Assembly: GCF_024171695.1 (NCBI RefSeq) | Contig: NZ_JAMTCF010000001.1 | Coordinates: 673,061 to 737,060 of the forward strand | Source: Actinosynnema pretiosum | GTDB lineage: Bacteria > Actinomycetota > Actinomycetes > Mycobacteriales > Pseudonocardiaceae | DNA length: 64,000 nt | Direction of reading: 5' to 3' | Shown: positions 43,051 through 50,664 of the stretch, in pieces | Numbering within the stretch: position 1 is the stretch's first letter | Layout of the letters: each line of letters begins with the position of its first letter | Program-made: the position numbers and the translations under genes | The notes under the pieces: generated by a model | Seen by the model: the letters and a program-made list of their open reading frames with translations, nothing else | What the model was told of the DNA's origin: nothing | Databases searched by the model: none

Positions 43051-43570
43051 GACCTGGCGGCTCCTCGTCGGGCTGGAGCGCCTCGGTCCACTGCGGACCG
43101 GCGCTCCGCCGCCCGGCGCGGTCCGGTGCGGCGTTGCGCAGGAGGCTGGTGCCCACGGGGGTGTCGTTACACCTCGAACGGCCGATGTTCGCCGGATGGT
43201 GTGAACTCGATCGTTCCGCACGGGTGAATTCCGGGGCCGGGGAACGCGCAGCATCCGGGAAAACCCTGTGTTTCCACTGTGGACATCCGGGATTCCCATC
43301 GTCCCGCAGGAAACCCGTTCCGGGGAAGGGATTCCGACTCGGCACTTCGCTGCGTAGTTCTTGTCCCCCACCATTCACCGTTACGGCGGCTGGTGTTGCC
43401 CGTCCGAGTGGCGGCAGGGTGGGCCGCACACCGGAGGTGGAATTCGGACGTCCCCCGGCTCGCGCGCCGCGCCCGCACCGCACCTCGACGCGGTCAGGGC
43501 GCGCGCGTTCCGAACCGCCTGTCGGCCCGATCCGCCGCCCGCCCCCTGGGGGTGCGGGCGGCGGGTCCCG
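43051..43570. other. Gene-free spacer with a nested inverted repeat
   Basis: 520 bases upstream of the P450-like gene and downstream of the oxidoreductase. GTTACACC...GGTGTGAAC (43166-43206) encloses CGAAC...GTTCG, forming a nested inverted repeat that may be an operator for the P450-like gene. The stretch 43200-43380 has lower G+C. No coding frame is supported. Confidence 0.4.
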
Positions 43571-44518
43571 TCACCTCAGGCTGATCACGTGCTTGCCGCG
43601 CACCCCACCGGCTTCCAGTGCGCGGTGGGCGTCGGCGATGCGCTCCAGCGGGTGAACGGTGTCCACGACCGGGCGGATCGCGCCGGACTCCACGTAACGG
43701 GTCAGGTCGGCGAACAGCGCGTGCCGGGGGTTGCCGCTGAAGAACTTCAGCGGCCTGCCCGGCAGCAGCGGCGCGGCGGCCAGGTACGCGACGTCGGCGA
43801 CGCCGCGGAAGGCCACCGCGACCATCCGGCCGTTCGGACCGGCCAGCCGCCGCCACTCCCACGGGCGGTCGCCGAAGGTGTCGAGCACGACGTCGTAGGT
43901 CCCCAACTCGGCGGTGGGCGTGCGGTAGTCGACCGCCTCGTCCGCGCCGAGCCCCCGCACGAAGTCCAGGTTCGCGCGGGACGCCAGCCCCGTCACGTGC
44001 GCGCCGAACGCCTTGCCGAGCTGGACCGCGGCGGTGCCCAGCCCGCCGGACGCGCCCCTGACCAGCAGCCGCTCCCCCGCCTTGAGCCGCGCCTGGTCGC
44101 GCAGGGCGGTGATCACGGTCGTGCCGACGCCGGGCAGCGCGGAGGCCTCCACCAGGTCCACCCCCTCGGGGGCCCGCGCGAGCAGCCCCGGCCGCACCAC
44201 GACGTACTCGGCGGCGGCCCCGCGCGTGGTCCGGCCGAGGAACCCCCACACCCGGTCGCCGGGCGCGACCACGTCCACGCCCGCGCCGACCTCGGCCACC
44301 TCGCCCGCGAAGTCCATGCCGATCGCCTGCGGGAACCGGAAGCCGGTGATCAGCCTGATCCCGCCCGCCCTGGCCTTGGTCTCGCCGCCGTTGACGCTGG
44401 AGCCGTGCACCCGCACGAGCACCTCGCCCGGTCCGGCGACGGGCCGGGGAACCGTCGTCGCGTACAGGACCTCGGGAGGCCCGTATCGGTCGTACCGGGC
44501 CGCGCGCATCTCGCTCAC
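43571..44518 (-). CDS. NAD(P)-dependent quinone oxidoreductase-like protein (MDR)
   Basis: 315 aa from GTG 44518, with GGAAGG 9 bases upstream; an in-frame ATG three codons later is less well placed. GroES-like domain (MRAARYDRYGPPEVLYATTV; GSSVNGGETKARAG; GMDFAGEVAEVG) and Rossmann domain with LLVRGASGGLGTAAVQLGKAFGA. The zinc ligands of alcohol dehydrogenases are absent. It is divergent from a TetR gene across an inverted repeat, which points to repression by that protein, with an electrophile or small lipophile as inducer. Confidence 0.87.
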   Translation of the reverse strand: MSEMRAARYDRYGPPEVLYATTVPRPVAGPGEVLVRVHGSSVNGGETKARAGGIRLITGFRFPQAIGMDFAGEVAEVGAGVDVVAPGDRVWGFLGRTTRGAAAEYVVVRPGLLARAPEGVDLVEASALPGVGTTVITALRDQARLKAGERLLVRGASGGLGTAAVQLGKAFGAHVTGLASRANLDFVRGLGADEAVDYRTPTAELGTYDVVLDTFGDRPWEWRRLAGPNGRMVAVAFRGVADVAYLAAAPLLPGRPLKFFSGNPRHALFADLTRYVESGAIRPVVDTVHPLERIADAHRALEAGGVRGKHVISLR

Positions 44519-44556
44519 CTGCGAAAACCTTCCGGGAAACGGATAAGTGGAGTGTG

Positions 44557-44587
44557 TTCTCCGCTTAGTCGCCACGCTAGCGGAGAA
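44557..44587. promoter_or_regulatory. TetR operator candidate TTCTCCGCT-N13-AGCGGAGAA
   Basis: A perfect 9-bp inverted repeat between the divergent oxidoreductase (start 44518) and TetR (start 44626) genes. It is ideally placed to control both. Confidence 0.72.
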
Positions 44588-44625
44588 AGCGGAAGGCACG
44601 TTCCACTTGGGCTAAAGTGAGAGGA

Positions 44626-45384
44626 GTGCAGACTGCGGACTCCCAGTTGACCGCCGAGCGACCAGCCGCTGAACGACCGGCCGTCGAACGGCGGTCCGTC
44701 GAACGACCGACCGCCGGGCAGGCGCTCTCCGGGCAGGCGCTCGCGGACCAGCCGCCCGCCGACCAGCCGCCCGTCGACCGGTTGCGCTCCGACGCCAGGG
44801 ACAACCGCGACCGCATCCTGGTGACCGCCCGCGAGGTGTTCGCGAGCCGGGGCCTGGACGCGCCGATGACCACGATCGCCCGGCGCGCGGGGGTCGGCGT
44901 CGCGACGCTGTACCGGCGGTTCCCGACCAAGGGCGCGCTGGTGTCGGCGGCGTTCGCGGACACGCTCTGCGAGTGCGCCGAGCTGGTCGATCACGCGTTG
45001 GAGCTACCCGATCCGTGGGACGGGTTCTGCTGGCTGCTGGAGCAGGTGTGCCTGAAGCAGGCCGAGGACCGGGGTTTCACGGCGGCGTTCCTGCGGATGT
45101 TCCCGGACGCGGTGGACGACGCGGCGCGGGACCGGGCGCTGGAGCGGTTCGCCGGGCTGGTCGAGCGGGCGAAGGCGGGCGGCAGGCTGCGGGCCGACTT
45201 CGAGATGCACGACCTGACGATGGCGCTGATGGCCAACAGCGGCCTGGTGACCGACAGCCGGGAGGCGGCCGAGGCGGCGTCGCGGCGGCTGGTGTCCTAC
45301 CTGATCCAGGGGTTCGCGGCGCGCGACCCGCTGCCGCCCGCCACGCCGCTGGGGCTGGAGCACGTGGTGCCCTACGGGACGTGA
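44626..45384 (+). CDS. TetR-family transcriptional regulator with repetitive N-terminal extension
   Basis: 252 aa from GTG 44626. TAAAGT lies 7 bases upstream, and GAGAGGA intervenes; a GTG at 44617 is the alternative. Residues 8-50 are an odd low-complexity extension of ERPA- and GQAL/DQPP-type short repeats. The HTH follows (RILVTAREVFASRGLDAPMTTIARRAGVGVATLYRRFPTKGALV), then the helical ligand domain with Cys residues (LCECAELVDHAL). It is divergent from the MDR oxidoreductase. The extension is encoded by 12-15-bp DNA repeats and may be a translated minisatellite. Confidence 0.88.
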   Translation: MQTADSQLTAERPAAERPAVERRSVERPTAGQALSGQALADQPPADQPPVDRLRSDARDNRDRILVTAREVFASRGLDAPMTTIARRAGVGVATLYRRFPTKGALVSAAFADTLCECAELVDHALELPDPWDGFCWLLEQVCLKQAEDRGFTAAFLRMFPDAVDDAARDRALERFAGLVERAKAGGRLRADFEMHDLTMALMANSGLVTDSREAAEAASRRLVSYLIQGFAARDPLPPATPLGLEHVVPYGT

Positions 45385-45435
45385 CGAACCCGGCCGCACT
45401 CCCCCTCGCGGGGTGAACACGACCGGGTCACGGGG

Positions 45436-46239
45436 TCAGCTCTCCTGCTCCTGCTCCACGCTGCGGTTCCACTCCGCCTTCCCGGCCTGCCAGCCGTCCT
45501 CGTCGGAGCCGATCCGCCAGTAGCCGGAGATCGACAGGTCCGCGCGCGCGACGCCGCGCTCCAGCCGCAGGTGGCCGCGCAGCTCCTTGACCATGCCCGC
45601 CTCGCCGTGCACGAACGCGTGCACCCGACCGGCCGGGAACTCCAGCTCCCGCACCGCCGCCGCGACCCGCTGCCCGGCCGAGCGGTGCAGCCAGCGCACC
45701 GGGACGGCCGACGGCTGCTCGTCCTCGGGCCCGTCCACCTCGACCAGCACCTCGGCCCGCGCGCCCTCCGGCAGCGCCTCCAGGGACGCGGCGATCGCGG
45801 GCCAGGCGCTCTCGTCACCGGCCAGCAGGTGCCAGTCCGCCTCGGGGTCCGGGGTGTACGCGCCGCCGGGGCCCGCGAAGTGCAGCAGGTCGCCCGGCTG
45901 GGCCTTGAGCGCCCACGGCCCCGCGACGCCCCGGTCGCCGTGCACGACGAAGTCGATCCACAGCTCGGCGCCGTCCCAGCGGCGGACCGTGTAGGTGCGG
46001 CTGTGCGGCCACTGCTCGCGCGGCATCGACTCGCGGATCGCGGCGACGTCGAACGGCTCCGGGTAGGTAACGCCCTCGCGGGGGAACAGGAGCTTGAGGT
46101 AGCTGTCGGAGTGCTCGATCTCGGTGAGGCCGTCGACGTCGGTGAGCACGACGCGGACCAGCGCGGGCGAGAGGCGCTCGGTGCGCAGCACGCGGGCGGT
46201 CTTGGTCCTGGCCTGACGGCGGGGGGAGGGGGTGGTCAC
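45436..46239 (-). CDS. Siderophore-interacting protein (FAD ferric-siderophore reductase)
   Basis: 267 aa from GTG 46239; TACGTT 6 bases upstream suggests leaderless translation. FAD-binding barrel with SRTYTVRRWDG (the RxYTxR flavin motif), then HGDRGVAGPWALKAQPGDLLHFAGPGGAY. The NADPH-like SIP domain has WHLLAGDESAWPAIAASLEALP and the final WRIGSDEDGWQAGKAEW. The family releases iron from ferric siderophores in the cytoplasm. I see no iron box in its promoter, unlike the DUF1540 gene. It is divergent from an XRE regulator. Confidence 0.92.
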   Translation of the reverse strand: MTTPSPRRQARTKTARVLRTERLSPALVRVVLTDVDGLTEIEHSDSYLKLLFPREGVTYPEPFDVAAIRESMPREQWPHSRTYTVRRWDGAELWIDFVVHGDRGVAGPWALKAQPGDLLHFAGPGGAYTPDPEADWHLLAGDESAWPAIAASLEALPEGARAEVLVEVDGPEDEQPSAVPVRWLHRSAGQRVAAAVRELEFPAGRVHAFVHGEAGMVKELRGHLRLERGVARADLSISGYWRIGSDEDGWQAGKAEWNRSVEQEQES

Positions 46240-46355
46240 GGTCCCAACGTACCCGCGCCGCTGCTCCAGGCGGGTGAAGCGGGCAGGCCCGGTCCGGCTT
46301 TCCAGGGTGGGCCGCACCCACCCTCCGGGGGCCGCGCGCGCCTAGCCTGGGAGGC

Positions 46356-47198
46356 ATGGACGGCAGCAACGCGCTCGGCACCTTCCTGCGCGCACGGCGC
46401 GCCCTGGTGCGGCCCGAGGAGGTCAGGATGCCCGCGAGCGGGACGCGGCGGGTGGCCGGTCTGCGACGCGAGGAGGTGGCGGAGCTGGCCGGGGTCAGCA
46501 CCGACTACTACACGCGCCTGGAGCAGGGGCGGGAGAAGCACCCGTCCGAGCAAGTCCTGGACGCGATCGCCGGGGTGCTGCGGCTGGAGGAGGACGCGGT
46601 GGCGCACCTGCGCGGCCTGGCCAGGCCCGCGCCGCGCGCGCGGAGGCGGGCGGCGAAGCGCGAGCAGGTCAGCCCGAGCCTGCTGCGGATGCTGGAGAGC
46701 TGGCCGGACACGCCCGCGCTGGTGCTGGGCGAGCGGTTCACCGTGCTGGGGCACAACGCGCTGGGCCGGGCGCTGTTCGCCGGGCACGAGCACAGCGACG
46801 ACCTGGTGCGGCTGGTGTTCCTCGACCCGGACGCGACGACGTTCTACCCGGACTGGGAGCGGATCGCGCTGAACACGGTGGCGGGCCTGCGGGCGACGGC
46901 GGACGCGAGCGGGCGGCACGACCCGGCGCTGGTGGACCTGGTGGGCGAGCTGTCGCTCAAGAGCGCGGCGTTCCGGCGGCTGTGGGCGCGGCACGACGTG
47001 CGGCGGAAGTCGACCGAGCGGAAGCGGTTCAACCACCCGCTGGTGGGGATGCTGGAGCTGACGTACGAGGCGTTGGCGGTGAACAGCGCGCCTGGGCAGC
47101 AGCTGGCGGTGTACCAGGCGGATCCGGGGAGCCGGTCGGCGGAGGCGCTGGGGTTGCTGGGGAGCTTGGCGGCGTCGGAGGGGTCTGAGCGGGGGTGA
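46356..47198 (+). CDS. XRE-family regulator with MmyB-like ligand domain
   Basis: 280 aa; GGGAGGC directly precedes the ATG and TAGCCT lies 7 bases away. HTH at residues 6-75 (RRVAGLRREEVAELAGVSTDYYTRLEQGRE, the HTH_31 signature). A PAS-like MmyB ligand domain at 105-270 (ALVLGERFTVLGHNALGRALF; FYPDWERIALNTVAGLRA; LVGELSLKSAAFRRLWARHDV). These regulators usually control the neighbouring divergent oxidoreductase, here the siderophore-interacting protein. The inducer is unknown, with fatty acids proposed for the family. Confidence 0.9.
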   Translation: MDGSNALGTFLRARRALVRPEEVRMPASGTRRVAGLRREEVAELAGVSTDYYTRLEQGREKHPSEQVLDAIAGVLRLEEDAVAHLRGLARPAPRARRRAAKREQVSPSLLRMLESWPDTPALVLGERFTVLGHNALGRALFAGHEHSDDLVRLVFLDPDATTFYPDWERIALNTVAGLRATADASGRHDPALVDLVGELSLKSAAFRRLWARHDVRRKSTERKRFNHPLVGMLELTYEALAVNSAPGQQLAVYQADPGSRSAEALGLLGSLAASEGSERG

Positions 47199-47212
47199 CG
47201 CGCGCGTCCCGA

Positions 47213-47246
47213 TCCCGGCCCCCGCTCGGGCGAGCGGGGGCCGGGA
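47213..47246. terminator. Bidirectional hairpin terminator
   Basis: A perfect 16-bp stem TCCCGGCCCCCGCTCG / CGAGCGGGGGCCGGGA with a 2-base loop, between convergent stops at 47198 and 47260. Confidence 0.82.
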
Positions 47247-47259
47247 CGGGGGAGCGCGG

Positions 47260-47820
47260 TCAGAGCACGTCGAGCCTGGGCGCCGAGGCGGCCGACGCGG
47301 CGGCGTGGGCGACGGCCTCGGCGTCGGACCTGGCCTGGACCTTGACGGCGAGCGCGGGCACAGCGCGCTTGGTGCGCCTGACCGTGTAGACGGCGAACAC
47401 CTTGGTGGTCCGGTCGTAGACGACCTCGCGGGCCTCGTTCCAGCGGACCTGGAGGAACTGCCTGCGCAGCAGGCCGACGAACAGGAACAGCAGCCGCCGG
47501 TCGGTGCAGACCAGCACCCCGGTGCCCTCGCCGAGCGCGCCGGTGAGCGCGAGCACCCGCTCCTCGGGCTCCAGGTGCTCTTCGAGGAGGTTGACCTCCT
47601 TCCTCGCCCCGACCAGCAGCCCGCGCACCCGGTCCACCGCCTGAGCGATGTCGGGCCGCAGCGCGACGGCGGGCCGGACGGGCTCGGGTGCCGGCGCGGT
47701 GGGCCGCTCGACCCTGGCCACGGCGGTGTGGAACGTCCAGCGCAGCCCGTCCCAGTAGCGGACGAGCGCGGGGTCGAGCGGGTCGGGCAGCCACCCGGCC
47801 GGGCGATGCGGCGCGGTCAC
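47260..47820 (-). CDS. DUF2510 - bacterial PH-like domain protein
   Basis: 186 aa from GTG 47820, with GGGGAG 6 bases upstream; a GTG at 47826 overlapping the upstream stop (GTGA) is equally possible. Residues 5-32 are a DUF2510 motif (GWLPDPLDPALVRYWDG, then LRWT). A Pro-rich linker follows. A helix (VDRVRGLLVGARKEVNLLEEHL) leads into a PH-like beta sandwich (VLALTGALGEGTGVLVCTDRRLLFLF; WNEAREVVYD). Its start sits at the stop of the DUF4041-GIY-YIG gene, so the two are coupled. It may tether or regulate that protein. Confidence 0.82.
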   Translation of the reverse strand: MTAPHRPAGWLPDPLDPALVRYWDGLRWTFHTAVARVERPTAPAPEPVRPAVALRPDIAQAVDRVRGLLVGARKEVNLLEEHLEPEERVLALTGALGEGTGVLVCTDRRLLFLFVGLLRRQFLQVRWNEAREVVYDRTTKVFAVYTVRRTKRAVPALAVKVQARSDAEAVAHAAASAASAPRLDVL

Positions 47821-47822
47821 GG

Positions 47823-49157
47823 TCACTCCCCGCCGTCGTCGGAGAGGTCGCCGTCCGCGCCGCTGTCGACGCCCGCGACCGGGCCTGCCCCGCGCCGCGC
47901 CGGGTCGGACGCCCGCCACTCGACCGCCTCGGCCGTGGTCGTGTACTCCAGCACGTGGTCGTCGCCGAACTCCACGAGCAGCGACCGCACCTGCTCTGGC
48001 GTGGCGTAGAAGAACTCCCGCCGGTGGTTGACCGCGTTGACCCGCCGCTCGGCGAGCGCGTGGTGCAGCCGGTTCTCCAGCGCGACCGCGTCCTCGGAGA
48101 AGAACAGGGCGTGCACGTCGAACCGGAACGGCACCGACGCGTCGCCCAGCTCGCGCACCCGGTCCATCGGGTCGAGCCTGCGGGTCATGCCGATCTTGAC
48201 CACGTCGGGTCCGAACGCGCCGATGTTGGAGATCACGTAGACGTACCCGGCGCGCACGTTCGCGGCCCGGTCGCGCACGCCCGCGATCGCCTCGTCCACC
48301 CCGGCCAGCTGCTCGCGCGCCTTCGCCAGGCCCGCCTCGTCGCCGAGCTGCTCCAGCTTCGCGACGACGGCCGCGTAGTGCGACCGCTCCTTGGTGAGCT
48401 TGGCCTGCTCGCGCTCGATCTCCTTGAGCACCTTGGCCTCCTCGCGCAACCGCTCGCGCTCGGCCCGCGCCTCCTCGCGCTCGGCCTCCACCTTGGCCAG
48501 GTGGTCGGCGGTCAGGTCGATCTCCAGCAGCCGCAGCCGGTGGTACTCGACGGACACCGCGATCCGCATCAGCACGCCGAGCTTGCCGATGGTCTCCCTG
48601 GTGGAGGTGAGCTTCTTCTTGACCGCCTCGCGGGTGTGCGGCTTGACCCCGCGCACCGCGTTGTCCGCCTCGGCGTTGTAGGCGCGCAGCATCAGCTTGG
48701 CCATGTCGCGCCCGAGCTTCTGGCCCTCCTTGACCGACCCGTTGACGGCCCAGTCGACCTGGCAGCTGACGGCGTCGCCCCTGGCCAGCTCCTTGATCCG
48801 CCGCTTGAGGTCGGCGAGCCGGTCCTTGTAGGCGAGCGCGTCCTCCAGCGGGTGGGCGTACTCGTAGACGCCGACCTGCTGGAGCAGCGCCGTCTCGCGC
48901 GTCTCGACCAGCTCGCCCTCGGTGCGCCGCAGCTCGGCGGCGACCCGCACGCGCGCGGTGACCAGCGCCGCGTGGTCGGCCCGGCCGCGCTCGACGGCCG
49001 CGTTCAGCTCGCGCAGCTCGGCCTCCAGCGCGGGCGTCCCGGCCCCGCGCAGCTGCCCCACCCACGCGCGCAGCTCCGCCGAGCTCGCCTGCTCCGCCGC
49101 GAGCAGCTCCCGCAGCTGGGTGACCTCCGGCTTCTCCTTGCCGCCGAACAGCGCCAT
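47823..49157 (-). CDS. DUF4041 - T5orf172 (GIY-YIG/Mug113) coiled-coil nuclease-like protein
   Basis: 444 aa. Coiled coil at about 10-90 (QLRELLAAEQASSAELRAWV). The DUF4041 region at about 90-270 includes GDAVSCQVDWAVNGSVKEGQ, MLRAYNAEADNAVRGVKP and a second Glu/Arg coiled coil. The C-terminal T5orf172 nuclease domain spans 310-405: GYVYVISN (GIY), VVKIGMTRRLDPMDRVRELG (YIG-equivalent and catalytic Arg) and LENRLHHALAERRVN (metal Glu). Homologues occur in phages and accessory islands. The tail is acidic. It is divergent, by 290 bases, from the SbcD/SbcC-like pair and cotranscribed with the PH-domain gene. DNA processing or defence is an inference from the domains. Confidence 0.88.
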   Translation of the reverse strand: MALFGGKEKPEVTQLRELLAAEQASSAELRAWVGQLRGAGTPALEAELRELNAAVERGRADHAALVTARVRVAAELRRTEGELVETRETALLQQVGVYEYAHPLEDALAYKDRLADLKRRIKELARGDAVSCQVDWAVNGSVKEGQKLGRDMAKLMLRAYNAEADNAVRGVKPHTREAVKKKLTSTRETIGKLGVLMRIAVSVEYHRLRLLEIDLTADHLAKVEAEREEARAERERLREEAKVLKEIEREQAKLTKERSHYAAVVAKLEQLGDEAGLAKAREQLAGVDEAIAGVRDRAANVRAGYVYVISNIGAFGPDVVKIGMTRRLDPMDRVRELGDASVPFRFDVHALFFSEDAVALENRLHHALAERRVNAVNHRREFFYATPEQVRSLLVEFGDDHVLEYTTTAEAVEWRASDPARRGAGPVAGVDSGADGDLSDDGGE

Positions 49158-49446
49158 TCCACTCCCCCGCCAGGTTTTCCACTCGATGGGGAATCGATGG
49201 TCACCGGCGGCTCGTTAACCACCGGTCCGGGTGTTCACCCGTTCGACCGGTCGCCGCCGCCTCCGCCACGCGGCGCGCCCGAGGTGACCGCCTCCCCGGT
49301 GCTCGGCGCCACCGTGGAATCGTGAGCCCCATGCGACCCCGTTCTCCCCACCGGTGTGGCGTTCGTTGTAGCGAAAGCGCGCGATCGGGCGATGACCTGA
49401 CCATGATCACCTCATCCGCGCGCTCCACCGGACCGAGGTGGTGGTG

Positions 49447-50664
49447 ATGCGGATCGTGCACGCCGCCGACGTCCACCTCGACAGCCCGCTGCGGGGGCTG
49501 TCCCGGTTCGCCGACGACGAGACCGCGCACGGGTTGCGGCGGGCCTCGCGGCGGGCCCTGGAGAACCTCGTTCACCTCACGGTCAGCGAGGGCGCGCAGG
49601 CGCTGGTCCTGGCGGGTGACGTCTACGACGGGGACTGGCCCGACTACGCCACCGGGCGGTTCTTCGCGCAGCAGATGGACGTGCTGCACCAGAACCGGGT
49701 GAAGGTGTACGTGGTCGCGGGCAACCACGACGCGCAGAGCGTGGTCACCAAGGCCGTCCGGTTGCCCGACAACGTCACGGTCATGGCCACCGACAAGGCG
49801 CAGACCGCGATCGACGACGAGCTCGGCCTCGCCGTGCACGGGCAGGGGTTCGCGCAGCGGGCGGTGACCGAGAACCTCGTCCTGGCGTACCCCGAACGGG
49901 TGCGCGGGCTGGTGAACGTGGGACTGCTGCACACCGCCGTGGACGGGGCCGAGGGGCACGCCACCTACGCGCCGTGCACCCCGCACGACCTCGCCCAGTG
50001 CGACTACGACTACTTCGCGCTCGGGCACGTGCACCAGCGCCGCGTGGTCAACGACGGGCAGCGGGTGGCCGCGTTCCCCGGCAACCTCCAGGGCAGGCAC
50101 GCGGGCGAGACCGGCGCGAAGGGCGCGCTCGTCGTCGACGTCGAGCACGACCAGCGGGCCACGACCCGGTTCGTGCCGCTGGACGTCGCCCGGTGGGAGC
50201 ACCTGAGCGTGGACGCGAGCGGGCTGCGCACGTTCGACGAGGTGCTCGACGCGGTGGACTCGGCGCTGGACGACGCCCGCGCCTCGGCCGACGGGCGCAG
50301 GCTCGTCGCGCGCGTCACGGTCACCGGCAGCACCCGCGCGGCGGGCGCGCTGGGGCGGCGCGAGCACTTCCACGAGCAGGTGCTGGGGCTGGCGCAGCGC
50401 AAGCACATCACCCTGGAGAAGGCCCGGTCGCGGGCGCTGGCCCCGCAGGAGGTCAACCCCGCTGACCGGGAGCTGCTGGAGGCGGTCCTCGGCAGCCGGG
50501 CGGACTTCGCCGAGCTGGCCGAGGTGGTGCGCCCGCTGCAGCGCGACTTCGGCCGCCACCTGCGCGGCACCGAGCTGGACCTGGACGACGACGCGGTGCT
50601 GGAGCGGCTGGTCGGCGCGGCCGTGGACGGGCTCGTCGCGCGGCTGTCGGCGGAGGAGGGCTGA
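49447..50664 (+). CDS. SbcD/YhaO-like metallophosphoesterase
   Basis: 405 aa from ATG 49447, with GAGG 5 bases upstream; in-frame GTGs just before it are less likely. All five Mre11-type metal motifs are visible: DVHLDSPL (near residue 9), GDVYDGDW, GNHDAQS, GLLHTAVDGAEGH and GHVHQRRV. A C-terminal capping region (about 260-405) has VTGSTRAAGALGRREHF. As in YhaO/SbcD, it should act as a Mn-dependent DNA exo/endonuclease with the ATPase gene that overlaps its stop (TGATG). Confidence 0.92.
   Translation: MRIVHAADVHLDSPLRGLSRFADDETAHGLRRASRRALENLVHLTVSEGAQALVLAGDVYDGDWPDYATGRFFAQQMDVLHQNRVKVYVVAGNHDAQSVVTKAVRLPDNVTVMATDKAQTAIDDELGLAVHGQGFAQRAVTENLVLAYPERVRGLVNVGLLHTAVDGAEGHATYAPCTPHDLAQCDYDYFALGHVHQRRVVNDGQRVAAFPGNLQGRHAGETGAKGALVVDVEHDQRATTRFVPLDVARWEHLSVDASGLRTFDEVLDAVDSALDDARASADGRRLVARVTVTGSTRAAGALGRREHFHEQVLGLAQRKHITLEKARSRALAPQEVNPADRELLEAVLGSRADFAELAEVVRPLQRDFGRHLRGTELDLDDDAVLERLVGAAVDGLVARLSAEEG

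Noticed and set aside
46239-46356. Iron box before the siderophore-interacting protein
   Set aside because: The divergent spacer has only a partial TAGCCT word, better explained as a -10 element; no 19-bp match was found.
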